This document shows positions 34,501 to 43,367 of a DNA stretch of 64,000 nucleotides, piece by piece. Within the stretch, counting starts at the first letter, position 1. The number at the start of each line of letters is the position of its first letter. The stretch covers positions 186,001-250,000 of the forward strand of contig NZ_QKSB01000001.1 of assembly GCF_003234935.1 (NCBI RefSeq), in the 5' to 3' direction. The notes under the pieces are model-generated. The model had not been told where the DNA came from. It did not search any database and was given only the letters and a program-made list of their open reading frames with translations. The position numbers and the translations under genes were made by a program. The DNA is from Putridiphycobacter roseus (GTDB lineage: Bacteria > Bacteroidota > Bacteroidia > Flavobacteriales_D > Crocinitomicaceae).

Positions 34501-37500
34501 ATTGGACAAGGTGTAGTGAAGGAACGTACCAAAGACCAATTGCTGGTGTCACCTGGGCCACAAATAGTTCTGACATAATAATCATAGGTAGTTTGATCAG
34601 TCAAACCACTTAGACTAAAAGGATTTGATGTAGTAGTAATCAAGTTACCTGTACCTGGTGAAAACCCAGAAATTCCATATTCTATTTGGGCATTAGTCGC
34701 TGCGTTAGTCCAAGCAATGTCCACCGAGTTTGCGAGCAAATTACTTATAGAAATATTAGTTGGTGTAACACAACTCGGAATCGGCATGATTCTAAAATCA
34801 TCAATAAACCCATTTGAACTTGTTGTATTGGTAGAACTTGCGGCATAAAAACCAAACTTCACCAATCCTGTATAAGCCGATAAATCAGCTGCAAAATAAT
34901 CTCCTGTCATAGCAGGCTGGTCACCCATTTTCCATGTTTTCAAAATATTTGCTTGGGTCCAAGTAATACCATTATCAGTAGAAATAACAAAAGCCAATGT
35001 ATCATCCGCATCAAAATTAACTGAACTTGCGGTCGCATAATACGGCGTCACTGCTATTTTAAATTCAGCATGATAATTAATTGCTCCGGAACCTAAATCA
35101 ATGGTTGGAGAAATGAGCCACTCATCAATATTAGCGCCATTAATTACCGTTTTTGCAGCAGCAGAACCGGAAGTCCCTCCAAAACCTGACTGAATCCAAT
35201 TTGAATTAATACTACTTAAAACTGTACCATTTAATTTTAATTCTCCTTGTTTTTCTTCCCAACAATCTGGTAGAAAAACACCAAAATTCTGCGTATACGT
35301 TGGTGCATAAACAGGACATGTGGTTGTAAAACTTATTGGACTTGAATAATAACTCGTATCGCCTGGAGAGCAAATATCACGGATATAAAATTCATATGCT
35401 GTCAAATCCGTCAAGCCCGATAAAGTGGTTGGATTAGTACTCGTTACCACTTTGAATCCGGTGCCAGGAACGAATCCAAATGGCCCATATTCAATTTCAA
35501 CTGTTGCGGCACCACCTGTGGCCCAAGAAACATCAGCCGATTGACTAGTAATATTTGTAACTGTTAAACCTGCTGGTTTAGCACAAGTGATACCATTATC
35601 AATTCTAAAGTTATCAATGTAAACATTTTTATCACCTCCATTCACCGTTGACGCGGCATAAAAGCCGAACTTAACCAAACCGGAATAAGAAGATAAATCA
35701 ATACTGACCGCATCCCCAGTATTTGACGGTTCGGTCCCTGCTCTCCATACTTGTAAAATATTACTTTGCTTCCATGTAACCCCATTATCAGTAGAGATTA
35801 CGATTGCCAAGGTATCATCATTCCCTAAAGTAGAAGAACTGGTGCCACTCCATGAAGTCAATGCGACATCAAATGTTAAGTCGTAAGTATTCGTTGTTCC
35901 TAAGTCGACTGTGGGAGAAATAAACCAATCCTTATTCGAAGACCCAGCAATATTCATACGCATAGCACCTGTATAGCCAACATTTCCAAATCCATCAGAC
36001 AACCAACTAGAATAGCCAATGCCTAAAAAAACAGTATTTGTATTATTAAGAAAACCTCTGTCTCGTTCCCAACAGCTAGTAGGATACATAGAATAGTCTT
36101 GATAATAAGGAGGAATGACCACAGCGCAAAGCGTAGTAAATGTTCTTTTAATAGAATAATCACTGGTATCCCCAATCGCACAAATGTTTCTGATGTATAT
36201 ATCATACTCACTTTCTGCCTGTATACCAGTCAAAGTATAAGGAGCCGTTAATGCCGTAGCAATAACTCCAGTACCAGGCACAAACCCAACAGGTCCATAC
36301 TCAATGACAACACCATTTGTTGTTGGTATAGTCCAGTCTATAGAAATACTATTTATTGTTGGATTAGACAGAATAAACGTTTGCGGTTGGTTACAACTTG
36401 GAGCATTTACAATTTTAAAATTATCGATAAATATTTTTCTAGCGGATGCACTTGCTGAAGAAGCGACATAGAAACCAAACTTTACAGTTCCAGTATATAA
36501 CGAAAGGTCAAAACTTGCAAAATCACCGGCACCAGAAGGATTCACACCGTTTTTCCAGGTCTTTAAAATATTAGCCGTCGACCAAGTCACCCCATTATCT
36601 GTTGAAATAACAAATGCCAAGGTATCATCTGCATCAAACGTATTATTTTCTGCATTATTCCATTGCGTTAATGCCACTTCGAATTCAGCTTGAAAAGTAT
36701 TACTCGTTCCCAAGTCGAAAGTAGGAGAAATTAACCATTCTTCCCTTCGATTAGTTGTTGATTGCAAAGCCAGTCTAGCCCCATTTGAACCAATATTTGC
36801 GAATGCCCATCCGTCCCAAAGTGAAGTCGCCCCAGCAGAGAAAACGGTGTTTGTCCCCCCTAAAGTCCCTTGTCCTTCTGTCCAACACGCAGGTAAATAA
36901 GTTTCAAAATTTTGGGCGTATGGTGGCGTAAAACTAATTGGACAAGGTGTAGAGATAGTCATAGGTATCGACCAATCACTGGTATCGCCTACGGCACAAA
37001 TATTTCGCATATACACCTGATAAGTTGCTCCAGCAGCTAATGTATTTATGGTATAAGAGGTACCGGTAGCTAACGTATTTGTTCCTGATCCCAATTGAAA
37101 ACCAATTAACCCATATTGAATTTGTGTATTTAAAGTAGCTCCATTATCCCACGAAAGATCGGCACTATTCACCGTTAAATTATTTACGGAAAGCTGAAAC
37201 GGTTTTAGACAAGATGAACTTTTTGAAATTGAAAAATTATCGACAGATAGTATTTTGTAATTTGAAAACCCTGAAGACGCACCATAAATACCAATTTTTA
37301 CTATGCCTGAATAAGCAGAAAGATCTAATTCATAATGTGAGCCCACATTTGATATGGCGTTTCCAGCGGTCCACATGCGGAGTATATTGGTATTGTTCCA
37401 AGTAATTCCATCATCCGTTGAAATTACAAAAGCAAGTGTATCATCCGCATCTAATGCAGCTGCATCCGTATTGGAGGTGTAATTTAAAGCCAGATCAAAG

Positions 37501-38366
37501 GCTAGGGCATAATTTTCTGTTCCTAAATCGAAAGAAGGAGAAATTAACCATTCCCTATGATTGCTATAGGAAATATTAAGTTTTGCTGCAATCTCCCCTG
37601 CTACATTTGCATAATTACCATCATTCCAATCAGAGCTCGTGGTGTTTGTAAAATTGGTATTCACGGTACCTAACTTGCCTTCTTTTTCTTCCCAGCATGT
37701 AGGTATATAGTTTTCAAAACCTTGGGTATAGATATGACTCTTTGGCTGATTACAATCTGTTGAAATACCCAGAAATGTAACATTTGGAGCAGCCGCTTTT
37801 AGTCCACCTAATGTCACAATGGCTTTTGGTGGATTCACTGGATCAGGGTTATTTCCAATACCATCATTGGCATATACCATACTGCGCAAACCAGATTTTG
37901 AACTCGCAAAAAATTTATCGTATACACCACCTTGTCCAGCGGAATTTTCATCTATCGCAATGACCAAATTATCGATTCCATTATAAACAAAAGTACTTGT
38001 GAAATTGACGGTCACCTCGCCTAACGCGTTTTGCATTACAGTTCCTGAGTACAATAAATTTAAATCGGCATGTGCCACCCAATCAGAATCATTTGTAAAA
38101 ACATCTTTAGTCGTTGTTCCGATAAACACGTCCCACTGATCGATATTTTGCAAACTATTGCCGCTTTTATAAAATGTTAATCCGTCAATTCCTCCTGAAC
38201 TTCCCACTTCGTTTGGTGTGTAGATAAACTGACTATAAGTATAATCTTTGGTAACATCTACCGGTAATCCTTGATTGGTCAGGGTACCATTTCCAGAAGT
38301 AATTTGAGCAAAGCTCGACACTACACTCATTAATAAAGTGGTAAACAGAATAATTTTCAATCGCAT
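31575..38366 (-). CDS. Giant T9SS-secreted surface protein with seven choice-of-anchor J-like and six fibronectin type III-like domains
   Basis: The 2263-residue protein has a signal peptide ending SSFAQ. The N-terminal region (about 22-200) is a single beta domain. Seven jelly-roll domains of the choice-of-anchor J / MAM-like type follow, each opening with a Pro-x-x-CW motif (near residues 225, 495, 766, 1035, 1306, 1571 and 1841) and containing ADDTLA(F/I/L)VISTD and GFY(A/S)(A/S)S. Between them lie six fibronectin III-like domains with (I/V)EYG..GF..GTG and YD.Y(I/V)R(N/D)(I/S)C. Near the end come two GCDS(I/V)(I/V) modules and a type A sorting domain (FNIYPNPNQGLFTITI to YTKQLVVD). The likely role is adhesion or a surface layer. 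It has its own promoter; no terminator was seen. Confidence 0.9.
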   Translation of the reverse strand: MRLKIILFTTLLMSVVSSFAQITSGNGTLTNQGLPVDVTKDYTYSQFIYTPNEVGSSGGIDGLTFYKSGNSLQNIDQWDVFIGTTTKDVFTNDSDWVAHADLNLLYSGTVMQNALGEVTVNFTSTFVYNGIDNLVIAIDENSAGQGGVYDKFFASSKSGLRSMVYANDGIGNNPDPVNPPKAIVTLGGLKAAAPNVTFLGISTDCNQPKSHIYTQGFENYIPTCWEEKEGKLGTVNTNFTNTTSSDWNDGNYANVAGEIAAKLNISYSNHREWLISPSFDLGTENYALAFDLALNYTSNTDAAALDADDTLAFVISTDDGITWNNTNILRMWTAGNAISNVGSHYELDLSAYSGIVKIGIYGASSGFSNYKILSVDNFSISKSSSCLKPFQLSVNNLTVNSADLSWDNGATLNTQIQYGLIGFQLGSGTNTLATGTSYTINTLAAGATYQVYMRNICAVGDTSDWSIPMTISTPCPISFTPPYAQNFETYLPACWTEGQGTLGGTNTVFSAGATSLWDGWAFANIGSNGARLALQSTTNRREEWLISPTFDLGTSNTFQAEFEVALTQWNNAENNTFDADDTLAFVISTDNGVTWSTANILKTWKNGVNPSGAGDFASFDLSLYTGTVKFGFYVASSASASARKIFIDNFKIVNAPSCNQPQTFILSNPTINSISIDWTIPTTNGVVIEYGPVGFVPGTGVIATALTAPYTLTGIQAESEYDIYIRNICAIGDTSDYSIKRTFTTLCAVVIPPYYQDYSMYPTSCWERDRGFLNNTNTVFLGIGYSSWLSDGFGNVGYTGAMRMNIAGSSNKDWFISPTVDLGTTNTYDLTFDVALTSWSGTSSSTLGNDDTLAIVISTDNGVTWKQSNILQVWRAGTEPSNTGDAVSIDLSSYSGLVKFGFYAASTVNGGDKNVYIDNFRIDNGITCAKPAGLTVTNITSQSADVSWATGGAATVEIEYGPFGFVPGTGFKVVTSTNPTTLSGLTDLTAYEFYIRDICSPGDTSYYSSPISFTTTCPVYAPTYTQNFGVFLPDCWEEKQGELKLNGTVLSSINSNWIQSGFGGTSGSAAAKTVINGANIDEWLISPTIDLGSGAINYHAEFKIAVTPYYATASSVNFDADDTLAFVISTDNGITWTQANILKTWKMGDQPAMTGDYFAADLSAYTGLVKFGFYAASSTNTTSSNGFIDDFRIMPIPSCVTPTNISISNLLANSVDIAWTNAATNAQIEYGISGFSPGTGNLITTTSNPFSLSGLTDQTTYDYYVRTICGPGDTSNWSLVRSFTTPCPIFTAPYFEGYDTYPANCWTTFNANFVNGNLNWNNSSNWWAQDGFGNVGFTGAAKMHYWLTTHNDWLVSPSIDLGTSGNFRLEFDIALTDDNNTNQGSFDVDDSLFLYISTDDGLTWNQTDSLMRWYTGKEPTAAGDFISIDLSAYTGVVRFGYYARSSAPGGDINVYIDNFEIPYCPRPFDVAMETLTANSALISWNTFGTHTFIEYGAPGFTIGTGTTLYSDSSEVLIDGLTPITDYEFYLIDSCGIGTLSRWNGPFEFSTPCPNYIPTYTQDFTAFLPQCWEKYSGLLSATAVGLNSPGSFGWTTDGFGNVGTSGAARMNIVGNGIHEWLVSPSIDLGNGTTGYQVEFDLAMTAWSNSSVDILGADDTLALVISLDNGATWTTNNILKTWTYNNPPSNTGDFELLELIAYTGVVKFGLYSSTTISGNNVNVYVDNFAVKPIPPCQQPLNITIDDLSDTSVTLSWTLGAANSVIQYGTTGFTLGTGTSVNTTNSTGIINGLMPNTSYDIYILDSCGIGNTSVWSGPISIHTNCQVVVPYYFEGFSTYLPDCWTEFTGALSQSNTIMTNPFSSQWAADGFGNVGSSGAARMYVYSPGNGTPKYEWLVSPSIDLGNGTLDHIMEFDVASTAYLSTGVSNFDADDSLAVIISTDDGVTWKSTNILQAWTAANKPSNTGDHTIISLSGYSGIVKIGFYATTSASGGSANVYMDNFEITVCNPTFSNVIEVVCDTYTSPSGTVYTVSGMYNDTILNNAGCDSIISIDLTVNYSSSLTLTETRCESYISNAGLTYNSSGTYTELFSNTAGCDSVVTINLTIIDLDNTVSITNGVTLSANETQVGVMYQWLDCSNGNAPIVGATTGIFEASINGNYACEITKDSCFVITNCATVTGVGLDKSSVDYFNIYPNPNQGLFTITIPVNNSPTQLVITNMAGQIIIEKKITENKTTIQLLEASPGIYTVQVTGINGIYTKQLVVD
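32450..37760 (-). repeat. Seven tandem ~800-815-bp repeats coding J-domain / Fn3 pairs
   Basis: The CW-coding landmark recurs at about 37690, 36882, 36067, 35260, 34449, 33653 and 32843, giving periods of 809, 815, 807, 811, 796 and 810 bases. The last copy lacks the Fn3 half. The near-constant period points to growth by unit duplication, and such arrays are prone to recombination and assembly error. Confidence 0.85.
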
Positions 38367-38386
38367 GTATATCGTTTTATATTGCT

Positions 38387-38394
38387 CAAAAGTA
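38387..38394 (-). promoter_or_regulatory. Promoter -7 box (TACTTTTG) for the giant surface protein
   Basis: The minus strand matches TAnnTTTG, 21 bases before the ATG at 38366. Confidence 0.6.
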
Positions 38395-38548
38395 AGTAAA
38401 GTTTAGACGATACGATACAAGTAATGGCTGCTTAACTGCTAAATTTAGCAGCATGTTAGTTTCTATTTATTTGGTAACCTTCTCTATAACCTATCTATTG
38501 ACATCCGTTTTTTTTATCCACTCACATTTTATAGTTAGCACTGAAACG

Positions 38549-38580
38549 ATAAAGCCCAGCATATTAACACTGGGCTTTAT
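38549..38580 (-). terminator. Hairpin after the PKD lipoprotein gene, possible terminator
   Basis: A perfect 11-bp stem (ataaagcccag at 38549-38559 with ctgggctttat at 38570-38580) encloses a ten-base loop. No long T tract follows on either strand, so termination is less certain than for the other hairpins here. Confidence 0.5.
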
Positions 38581-38613
38581 TAATCTTAATAGACTGTAAA
38601 TAAGAAATATAAT

Positions 38614-39285
38614 CTATTTTTTGGAATAATAAAACGTTTGAAAAGTTCCTTTAATATTTGTATTACTACCATCCATTGAACAATTCGTTCGATCGTCATA
38701 CACTAATTTCAAAGTAGTTTCTGTGCGTTCAAATTGAAAAAGTTGTCCAATATAATAGCCTACTTTGGTAAACAATAATTGACCATCATTGATGTATGTA
38801 TAACTTTCTTTGAAAGAATAATTACCATTATAACGCAAGGCAGTTCCATCTTGATCAAATTTGATAAATATATCGTCAACATCAAAAATAAGTTCACTTG
38901 TAGAACCATCACAATTATAATAAAGACTATTCACACTATCTGCCTTCCAATAAGTATTACTCAATATATCGGTTCTCTCTTCTATCGAAATCGATTTACT
39001 ATATTCTTTAGGTTCCGTTTTCTTCGCACCTTGGGTTTGAAGCGTAACAGTATACTCACCTACTGCCTGATAAGTGTAGCTTGGATTTTTTAAACTGGAA
39101 GAATTTCCATCTCCAAAACCCCAATAATAAGACAATCCATTATCACTTTCATTTGTAAAACTGACCGATTCTCCAATATAAAACAATTCAGAATTTGTAC
39201 TAAACAAAGCAGTGGGATCTTCTTTTTTACAAGACGTCAATGAAATTGTCAAGGTTAATGTCGCAATTAAGTATAGACTTTTCAT
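38614..39285 (-). CDS. PKD-domain lipoprotein, probably surface-exposed
   Basis: The 223-residue protein has a lipoprotein signal (TISLTSC, cysteine at residue 19) followed by KKEDP. Lysine and acidic residues just after the cysteine resemble the export signal that sends lipoproteins to the cell surface in some Flavobacteriia. Residues about 25-105 form one PKD domain with YYWGFGDGNSSS and PSYTYQAVGEYTVTL. The C-terminal half (about 110-223) resembles a lipocalin-like META/DUF-type domain with LSNTYWKADS and repeated strands, but I cannot name it. It lies upstream of the giant surface protein on the same strand, 247 bases away, with a hairpin between. Confidence 0.75.
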   Translation of the reverse strand: MKSLYLIATLTLTISLTSCKKEDPTALFSTNSELFYIGESVSFTNESDNGLSYYWGFGDGNSSSLKNPSYTYQAVGEYTVTLQTQGAKKTEPKEYSKSISIEERTDILSNTYWKADSVNSLYYNCDGSTSELIFDVDDIFIKFDQDGTALRYNGNYSFKESYTYINDGQLLFTKVGYYIGQLFQFERTETTLKLVYDDRTNCSMDGSNTNIKGTFQTFYYSKK

Positions 39286-39435
39286 AATAATTAATGTTTT
39301 GATGAGTACCTAAAATACAGTATCTCAATATTATTTATCCATGAAAAAATTTTAAGTAGGTAAATGAAGACATAAAGGGCACAAAAAAGTATAACAACTG
39401 ATTATGAAACATTTATTACTTTTTTGTTTTTTTAC

Positions 39436-40233
39436 TTAATCCATCAAGTGCTTTTCACCAAACATTTCACGCATAAAACCATACAGTTCTGGATGCTTCT
39501 TGGCCAATAACTTAGGACGTTCGAAAAAGAATTCAGCGGCTACAGCAAAGAATTCAGCACTATTTGTCCCACCATAATTACGGATAGGTGATTTCCCCTT
39601 ATTAATCTTCAAGATCTCCGTCCGAATTAAATCCAGCCAAGGAATAACATATTGTCTTTCCATTAATAATTCCGGCACGCCATCAACAGTGCCATCACGC
39701 ATATCAATTAAATGTACAAATTCGTGGATGGCGGTATTTTGCTTATCAAACTCATTTTCAAACCCATGTTCTAGTGATGGTTTTGAGAGTACCATGGTCC
39801 CTGCTAGGTCTCCGGTTCCCACTTGCCCTAAAATGACACGTTCTTTACCTTTTACTTGATGATGTTCGTCGAATTGGGAAGGGTATAATAATACGCGGTC
39901 TAAATTAGAATAATGCCAATTATCAAAATTAAAAACTGGAATAACAGCACTGGCGGCAACCAAAATATTATCTTTTACACTGACATCACATTCCACACCA
40001 ATAATTTCATGATTCAATAAAAAGGATTGTACTTTAAATTCGAATCTAGTCTTTTCAGCAGGCGACAAATTGCGATAAAAACAAACTGTTTCTTCCAGGA
40101 TAGCTTTGTATGCCTTATCCATTTTAGCAGTTGGTATTCGCCATTTTTTTGTCCGAAAAAACTTAACATAATAAGCATAAGTAAGCACGAGAATTACTGA
40201 AAAAACGATAGGTAAGATTACTACAGGCGTCAT
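39436..40233 (-). CDS. MtfA-type zinc metallopeptidase
   Basis: The 265-residue protein has one N-terminal membrane helix (about 3-22). A domain with the zinc motif HEFVH near residue 170 and a downstream glutamate in SAEFFAVAAEFFFERP near 225 matches the MtfA/PF06167 family. The conserved GTGDLAGTMVLSKP precedes the active site. In Escherichia coli MtfA is a soluble peptidase that binds the repressor Mlc; this form is membrane-anchored, as is usual in Bacteroidota, and its substrate is unknown. The gene stands alone inside the surface-protein island. Confidence 0.88.
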   Translation of the reverse strand: MTPVVILPIVFSVILVLTYAYYVKFFRTKKWRIPTAKMDKAYKAILEETVCFYRNLSPAEKTRFEFKVQSFLLNHEIIGVECDVSVKDNILVAASAVIPVFNFDNWHYSNLDRVLLYPSQFDEHHQVKGKERVILGQVGTGDLAGTMVLSKPSLEHGFENEFDKQNTAIHEFVHLIDMRDGTVDGVPELLMERQYVIPWLDLIRTEILKINKGKSPIRNYGGTNSAEFFAVAAEFFFERPKLLAKKHPELYGFMREMFGEKHLMD

Positions 40234-40446
40234 TGTATTTTACAAAAATTATGGCTAAAAATTATAAATGTACAAAACAGTAGGCATAAACTTATCGAAT
40301 AATACTTTACCTTTTCTTTAGCGAAGACAAATAAGGGGATGCTGTATTATTTTTCATAATGTATAATTCATTCGCTAAGAATATAATTTTTAACCAACTA
40401 AATCAGGATTGAATACGTTTAGTAAAGTAGATCAAAAACAAATATC

Positions 40447-40866
40447 ATGAAATATTTACAGGCCATTTCAATCATTTTCCTATTTTTTTCTTGTGTTAAA
40501 AAAGACATACCCACCCCTACTGTTCCAAGCGAAACTATGGAGAGCGCTAATCATTTAATGCGTATCGAGATTGGTCACGAAAATTTTAAAAATCTAAGTA
40601 TTAAGCTGAATTCACAAGAAATGGATAAGCGGGAATTTTTGATAGACAGTGGAGATGTAGTTGAAGTTGTAGTAGAAAATTTTTGTCAAAGCCAAGTTTA
40701 CTATGGACTTGGTGACACCATAGGCCACGCTTATAATGATTGTAATGAAAACGAAATTAAATTATTTTTAGATGATGAATTTATTGACGGTGATCATTGC
40801 CCACAGGCTAGCATGCCCTACAATATATGTCCATCAGACTACCAAGTGAATTATACTTTTAAATAA
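40447..40866 (+). CDS. Small lipoprotein, unknown
   Basis: The 139-residue protein has a lipoprotein-type signal (IIFLFFSC, cysteine at 16) followed by VKKD, a charged start often seen in surface-exposed Bacteroidota lipoproteins. The mature part is beta-rich and contains five cysteines after the lipid-bearing one (in ENFCQS, NDCNE, DHCPQ, NICPSD and nearby), which may pair as disulfides. No family was recognised. It is the only plus-strand gene in the surface-protein island. Confidence 0.6.
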   Translation: MKYLQAISIIFLFFSCVKKDIPTPTVPSETMESANHLMRIEIGHENFKNLSIKLNSQEMDKREFLIDSGDVVEVVVENFCQSQVYYGLGDTIGHAYNDCNENEIKLFLDDEFIDGDHCPQASMPYNICPSDYQVNYTFK

Positions 40867-40911
40867 ATTGAGGAAAGCATTATTCATTGCCTTTAAGCAT
40901 ATTGAACAATA

Positions 40912-43269
40912 TTATTCTTTAACTATTTTATAAGTTAATCGACCAGCGTTTAAGGTTTCAAAAGATAAAAAGTAGAGCCCTGGTGTCAACGCTTCTAAAT
41001 CAATATTTAAATGCTCACTGTCTATCCATAGGTTTTGAATAACCTCTCCAGCTATGTTAATTAAAAACACCCTTGACACGAGATGATGTTCGCTTAAGGT
41101 TACGTTTATTTTTCCATTGGTAGGATTTGGGAAAATATGGATATCATTTATGGAGAAATTGTCATTCACTCCTAAACCAGTAATTTGGATACAAGCTGAA
41201 GTATCCACACAATTAGAATTAGACAGCTCTACTGCATAATCTCCATTTTCTATTGGCGTATAAGTTTGCGCATTTGCCCCAACAATCACTGCATACCCTT
41301 TATTACAATCTAACCATTGGTAGGTCCCTGTCCCCAAAGCTGTAATGGTTATCCCTGACAAACTCGTCATTGTATTTACATTGTCAATAGTTAAATCTAG
41401 GCTAATCACACTATCACAACCCACTGCATTCGGTAAAGTGTAAGTAGCTGTATTATTACTTGCAGCATAAGTAATCCCGTCTATCCACATATATGGACCA
41501 CAAGCAGAGATTACTTCAGTAGCGGCACTAGAGTTCAACACCGTTAAATTCAAGGTTACTACACTATCACAACCAGATATATTTGTTAATACATGCGTTG
41601 CAGTAGTATTGTTACTGCTGTAAGTTATTCCATCCATCCAAGTGTAATTATCACAAGCAACTATAGTATCCATGGATGAATTGCCATACAAAATCGTCAA
41701 ATTTAAGGTTACCACACTGTCACAACCTTCGACATTGGTCAATATATGCGTTGCGGTATCGTTGCTCGTGTTATACGTTACTCCATCCATCCAGGTATAA
41801 TTCTCACAAGCGATAATGGTATCTGTTGTATAATTCACGATACATTGATCTAGTTTTAACACAAAAAAATCGGTATAGCCATTAACTGTAAAATTCAGAA
41901 TTCCTGTATCCGGATTAAGATCCACCGTATTTTGATAATTACCGCTAAAATATAAGTCTTGCGAAAGGTCTAATGAAACTGAAGACATAGCATCTTGATG
42001 AGGACCGCCAATAGTTTTAGCCCACTGAAAATCACCAAGACTCCCCAATTTCAAAATGTAAATATCATTATAACCATTTGACGTAAAGTTAGAAATCGAA
42101 TTGGTTTGATTAAAATTTATTGTACCCAAAAAACTACCAACAATATATAATTCCCCGGCAGGATTAGAAATTATTTGACTACAACTTTCATACATTGTCC
42201 CGCCAAAAGATTTACCCCATTCAAAAGCGCCACTAGTATCTATTTTAACCACAAAAACATCATTACCTCCATTAGACACTACATTCGAAATTCCACCTGA
42301 AGGATCTAAATCAATTGTATTTTGAAAGGTACCAGCAAGAAATATAAAGCCAGAGTCGTTTACATGAATAGCACGTCCACTTTCGTTATTTACATTACCA
42401 AAACTATTGGCCCATTCAAAATCCCCTGTATGATTCAACTTTAACAAATACACATCATCTATTCCACTTGAAGTTAAATTAAAAACACCATTACCAGGGT
42501 TAAAATCTACTGTATTTCGATAGCTACCTGTCAAATAAGCGTTACCATAATTATCCGTACTAATACCATTATTGAGGTCCGCTTCTGCACCACCAATCGA
42601 TTTTGCCCAAACAAAATTACCAAATGTGTCTAATTTTTGAACAAAAACATCCGTGTTACCATTTGCCTGTAATTGATAAACAGCATTGGATGGATCAAAA
42701 TCTAAAGAATCTCTATAACTTCCAGATAAATACAAATTACCACCAGCGTCTACATCCATATTAATATAATATTCAGCACTTAATCCTCCAAAACTTTTTG
42801 CCCAAACAAAATCACCATTTAAATCAAGTTTAAGTATAAAAAAATCGGAATAGCCATTTGAAATCAAATTAAAAACATTTGGACCTGGGTCTGCATCCAT
42901 TGTATTATTGAAAGTACCAGATATATAAACGGAACCTAATTGGTCCGTAACTATATTAGCGCCTCTATCATCTCCTGTACCGCCAAACGACCTAGCCCAG
43001 AGTAATGAGCCATTTGCGTCTAATTTTTGGATGAAAATATCCTCATCTCCGTTTGAAGTTAAATTTAAGACAGCAATATCTGGATCAAAATCTACAGTAG
43101 TATAAAAATAACCACTAGTATATACATTACCATTCAGGTCTGTATGGTTATCCATACTAACATCAATAAAACTACCACCATTGGCAATTGCCCATTCAAA
43201 ATCTGCATTTTGAGTATGCGCATAACCCATATAGAAAAAGGTTAAAAATATAATAAAAGCAATTTTCAT
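40912..43269 (-). CDS. T9SS-secreted protein with seven SBBP-type propeller repeats
   Basis: The 785-residue protein has a signal peptide ending GYAHTQ. Seven SBBP-like repeats of about 58 residues (about 24-455) carry the pattern G(N/S)(V/L)Y(I/L/T)(S/A/T)G.(F/Y)..T(V/I/M)D.(D/N)P and (D/E)..WAKS(F/I)GG, which together should make one seven-bladed beta-propeller. Three modules of about 51 residues follow (about 470-620: C.(N/P)Y.W(M/I)DG(V/I)TY, then GCDSVVTLNLT). Next is a YQWLDC..G domain shared with the giant protein, and last a type A sorting domain (IFPNPTNGKINVTL). Ligand and role are unknown. No promoter box of the main type is seen upstream. Confidence 0.87.
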   Translation of the reverse strand: MKIAFIIFLTFFYMGYAHTQNADFEWAIANGGSFIDVSMDNHTDLNGNVYTSGYFYTTVDFDPDIAVLNLTSNGDEDIFIQKLDANGSLLWARSFGGTGDDRGANIVTDQLGSVYISGTFNNTMDADPGPNVFNLISNGYSDFFILKLDLNGDFVWAKSFGGLSAEYYINMDVDAGGNLYLSGSYRDSLDFDPSNAVYQLQANGNTDVFVQKLDTFGNFVWAKSIGGAEADLNNGISTDNYGNAYLTGSYRNTVDFNPGNGVFNLTSSGIDDVYLLKLNHTGDFEWANSFGNVNNESGRAIHVNDSGFIFLAGTFQNTIDLDPSGGISNVVSNGGNDVFVVKIDTSGAFEWGKSFGGTMYESCSQIISNPAGELYIVGSFLGTINFNQTNSISNFTSNGYNDIYILKLGSLGDFQWAKTIGGPHQDAMSSVSLDLSQDLYFSGNYQNTVDLNPDTGILNFTVNGYTDFFVLKLDQCIVNYTTDTIIACENYTWMDGVTYNTSNDTATHILTNVEGCDSVVTLNLTILYGNSSMDTIVACDNYTWMDGITYSSNNTTATHVLTNISGCDSVVTLNLTVLNSSAATEVISACGPYMWIDGITYAASNNTATYTLPNAVGCDSVISLDLTIDNVNTMTSLSGITITALGTGTYQWLDCNKGYAVIVGANAQTYTPIENGDYAVELSNSNCVDTSACIQITGLGVNDNFSINDIHIFPNPTNGKINVTLSEHHLVSRVFLINIAGEVIQNLWIDSEHLNIDLEALTPGLYFLSFETLNAGRLTYKIVKE
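41400..41860 (-). repeat. Three tandem ~153-bp repeats coding CxxYxWxDG / GCDSV modules
   Basis: The cacaacc landmark in the GCDSV codons recurs near 41721, 41568 and 41413 (periods about 153 and 155 bases). The protein copies are highly alike, so duplication is fairly recent. Confidence 0.75.
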
Positions 43270-43367
43270 AAATTATAGAGTAAGGTTTTAAAGAAAAGGT
43301 TCAGTAAATATATAAAAAAACCAATAGCATGATGGACCATAAATCGATCCCAAGCCATTATAAAAGT

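Noticed and set aside
31575..38366. Regularly spaced DNA repeats as a possible CRISPR array or satellite
   Set aside because: The period is about 800 bases and the reading frame is intact throughout; the repeats code for protein domains.
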